5,596 bases of DNA from Phosphoribacter sp035448065. Its GTDB lineage: Bacteria > Actinomycetota > Actinomycetes > Actinomycetales > Dermatophilaceae. The stretch's first letter is position 1. Each line of letters starts with the position of its first letter. The stretch spans positions 1 through 5,596 of the forward strand of contig DAOTIG010000184.1 in assembly GCA_035448065.1 (NCBI GenBank), given 5' to 3'. Under the pieces are notes generated by a model that was given only the letters and a program-made list of their open reading frames with translations, had not been told where the DNA came from and did not search any database. The translations under genes and the position numbers were made by a program. Of the stretch, positions 5,194 through 5,596 are shown piece by piece.

Positions 5194-5596
5194 ATGCCGC
5201 CCCGCGCCCCCTCCCTGCCGCCCGCCGAACGACGCGCGGCCCTGCTCGAGGCAGCGCTGCCGCTGGTGCTCGAGCGGGGACCGGAGGTGACCACCCGAGA
5301 GATCGCCGCGGCGGCCGGCGTCGCCGAGGGCACCATCTTCCGCGTCTTCGACAGCAAGGACGACCTGGTCACGGCGGCGGCCAGGACCGTCTTCGACACC
5401 ACCGTGCTCGAGCACGAGCTCGGCCACATCCGCTCTGACGCCCCCCTCGTCGACCGGCTCACCCAGCTGGCCGAGGTCACCCAGGTCGCCGGCCGGCGGA
5501 TCGTCGCGGTCGTCACCGCCTTCGGCCGCCCCTGCGATCGCGAGCGGCTCGGCACCCCCCACGACCTGCACGATCCGCAGGCCATCGCCCGGGTCC
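5194..5596 (+). CDS. TetR-family transcriptional regulator, N-terminal fragment (cut by window edge)
   Basis: The frame stays open from ATG 5194 to the window end, giving 134 residues. Helix 1 is at about residues 11-27 (ERRAALLEAALPLVLER). The helix-turn-helix follows, with TTREIAAAAGVAEGTIFRVF at residues 33-52 and then DSKDDLV, the standard TetR N-terminal DNA-binding domain of a cytosolic dimeric repressor. Phe52 replaces the tyrosine more often seen in TIYRYF/TIFRYF-like motifs, which is a mild variation. The ligand-binding half begins around residue 60 and is incomplete, so the effector and targets cannot be read. The ATG is supported by the promoter and operator directly upstream. TetR proteins of this size often control an adjacent transporter or operon, which would lie beyond the right edge. 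The family call is firm. Confidence 0.92.
   Translation, partial: MPPRAPSLPPAERRAALLEAALPLVLERGPEVTTREIAAAAGVAEGTIFRVFDSKDDLVTAAARTVFDTTVLEHELGHIRSDAPLVDRLTQLAEVTQVAGRRIVAVVTAFGRPCDRERLGTPHDLHDPQAIARV

Noticed and set aside
5173..5585. Minus-strand frames opposite the TetR gene
   Set aside because: They are antisense shadows; the plus-strand TetR helix-turn-helix, operator and promoter give a coherent gene.

Overview
The window comes from a high-GC actinobacterium. The coding DNA is strongly GC-rich, GTG starts are frequent, and the set of genes (MrfA-type helicase, BldG-like STAS protein, membrane pyrophosphatase, large NPPF methyltransferase) is typical of Actinobacteria. Micrococcales, perhaps Intrasporangiaceae, is my best guess, but the sequence alone does not settle the genus. 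From memory, the order helicase / STAS protein / H+-PPase / methyltransferase resembles the Streptomyces region around bldG and hppA.

Layout. (1) 1-336, minus strand: the N-terminus of a DEAD/DEAH helicase that runs off the left edge. (2) 337-413: a divergent intergenic region with two perfect palindromes. (3) 414-752: a complete BldG-like anti-anti-sigma factor with its phosphorylatable Ser57. (4) 753-985: a regulatory gap with a 12-bp palindrome, a 30-bp perfect palindrome (probable terminator), a LacI/cre-type operator-like site and a strong Shine-Dalgarno. (5) 986-3289: a complete K+-independent H+-translocating membrane pyrophosphatase (hppA). (6) 3290-3395: two successive GC-rich hairpins. 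(7) 3396-4907: a complete class I SAM-dependent methyltransferase with an NPPF motif and extra N- and C-terminal regions. (8) 4908-5193: a non-coding stretch holding a 37-bp tandem repeat array (three good copies and a decayed fourth) bounded by a 9-bp inverted repeat, then a TetR-type operator inside a promoter. (9) 5194-5596: the N-terminal 134 residues of a TetR-family regulator, running off the right edge.

How the genes relate. The helicase acts in DNA repair or processing, the STAS protein in partner-switching control of sigma factors, HppA in proton pumping coupled to pyrophosphate hydrolysis, and the methyltransferase on an unknown substrate. They are neighbours rather than an obvious single pathway. 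Hairpins between them suggest separate transcription units. The TetR gene looks autoregulated from a leaderless promoter. No phage, transposase, CRISPR, tRNA or rRNA signal is visible. The most unusual part is the repeat array at 4967-5113. A second sequence-level oddity is a bias towards the word TATGCC/GGCATA where TACGCC/GGCGTA would be expected.
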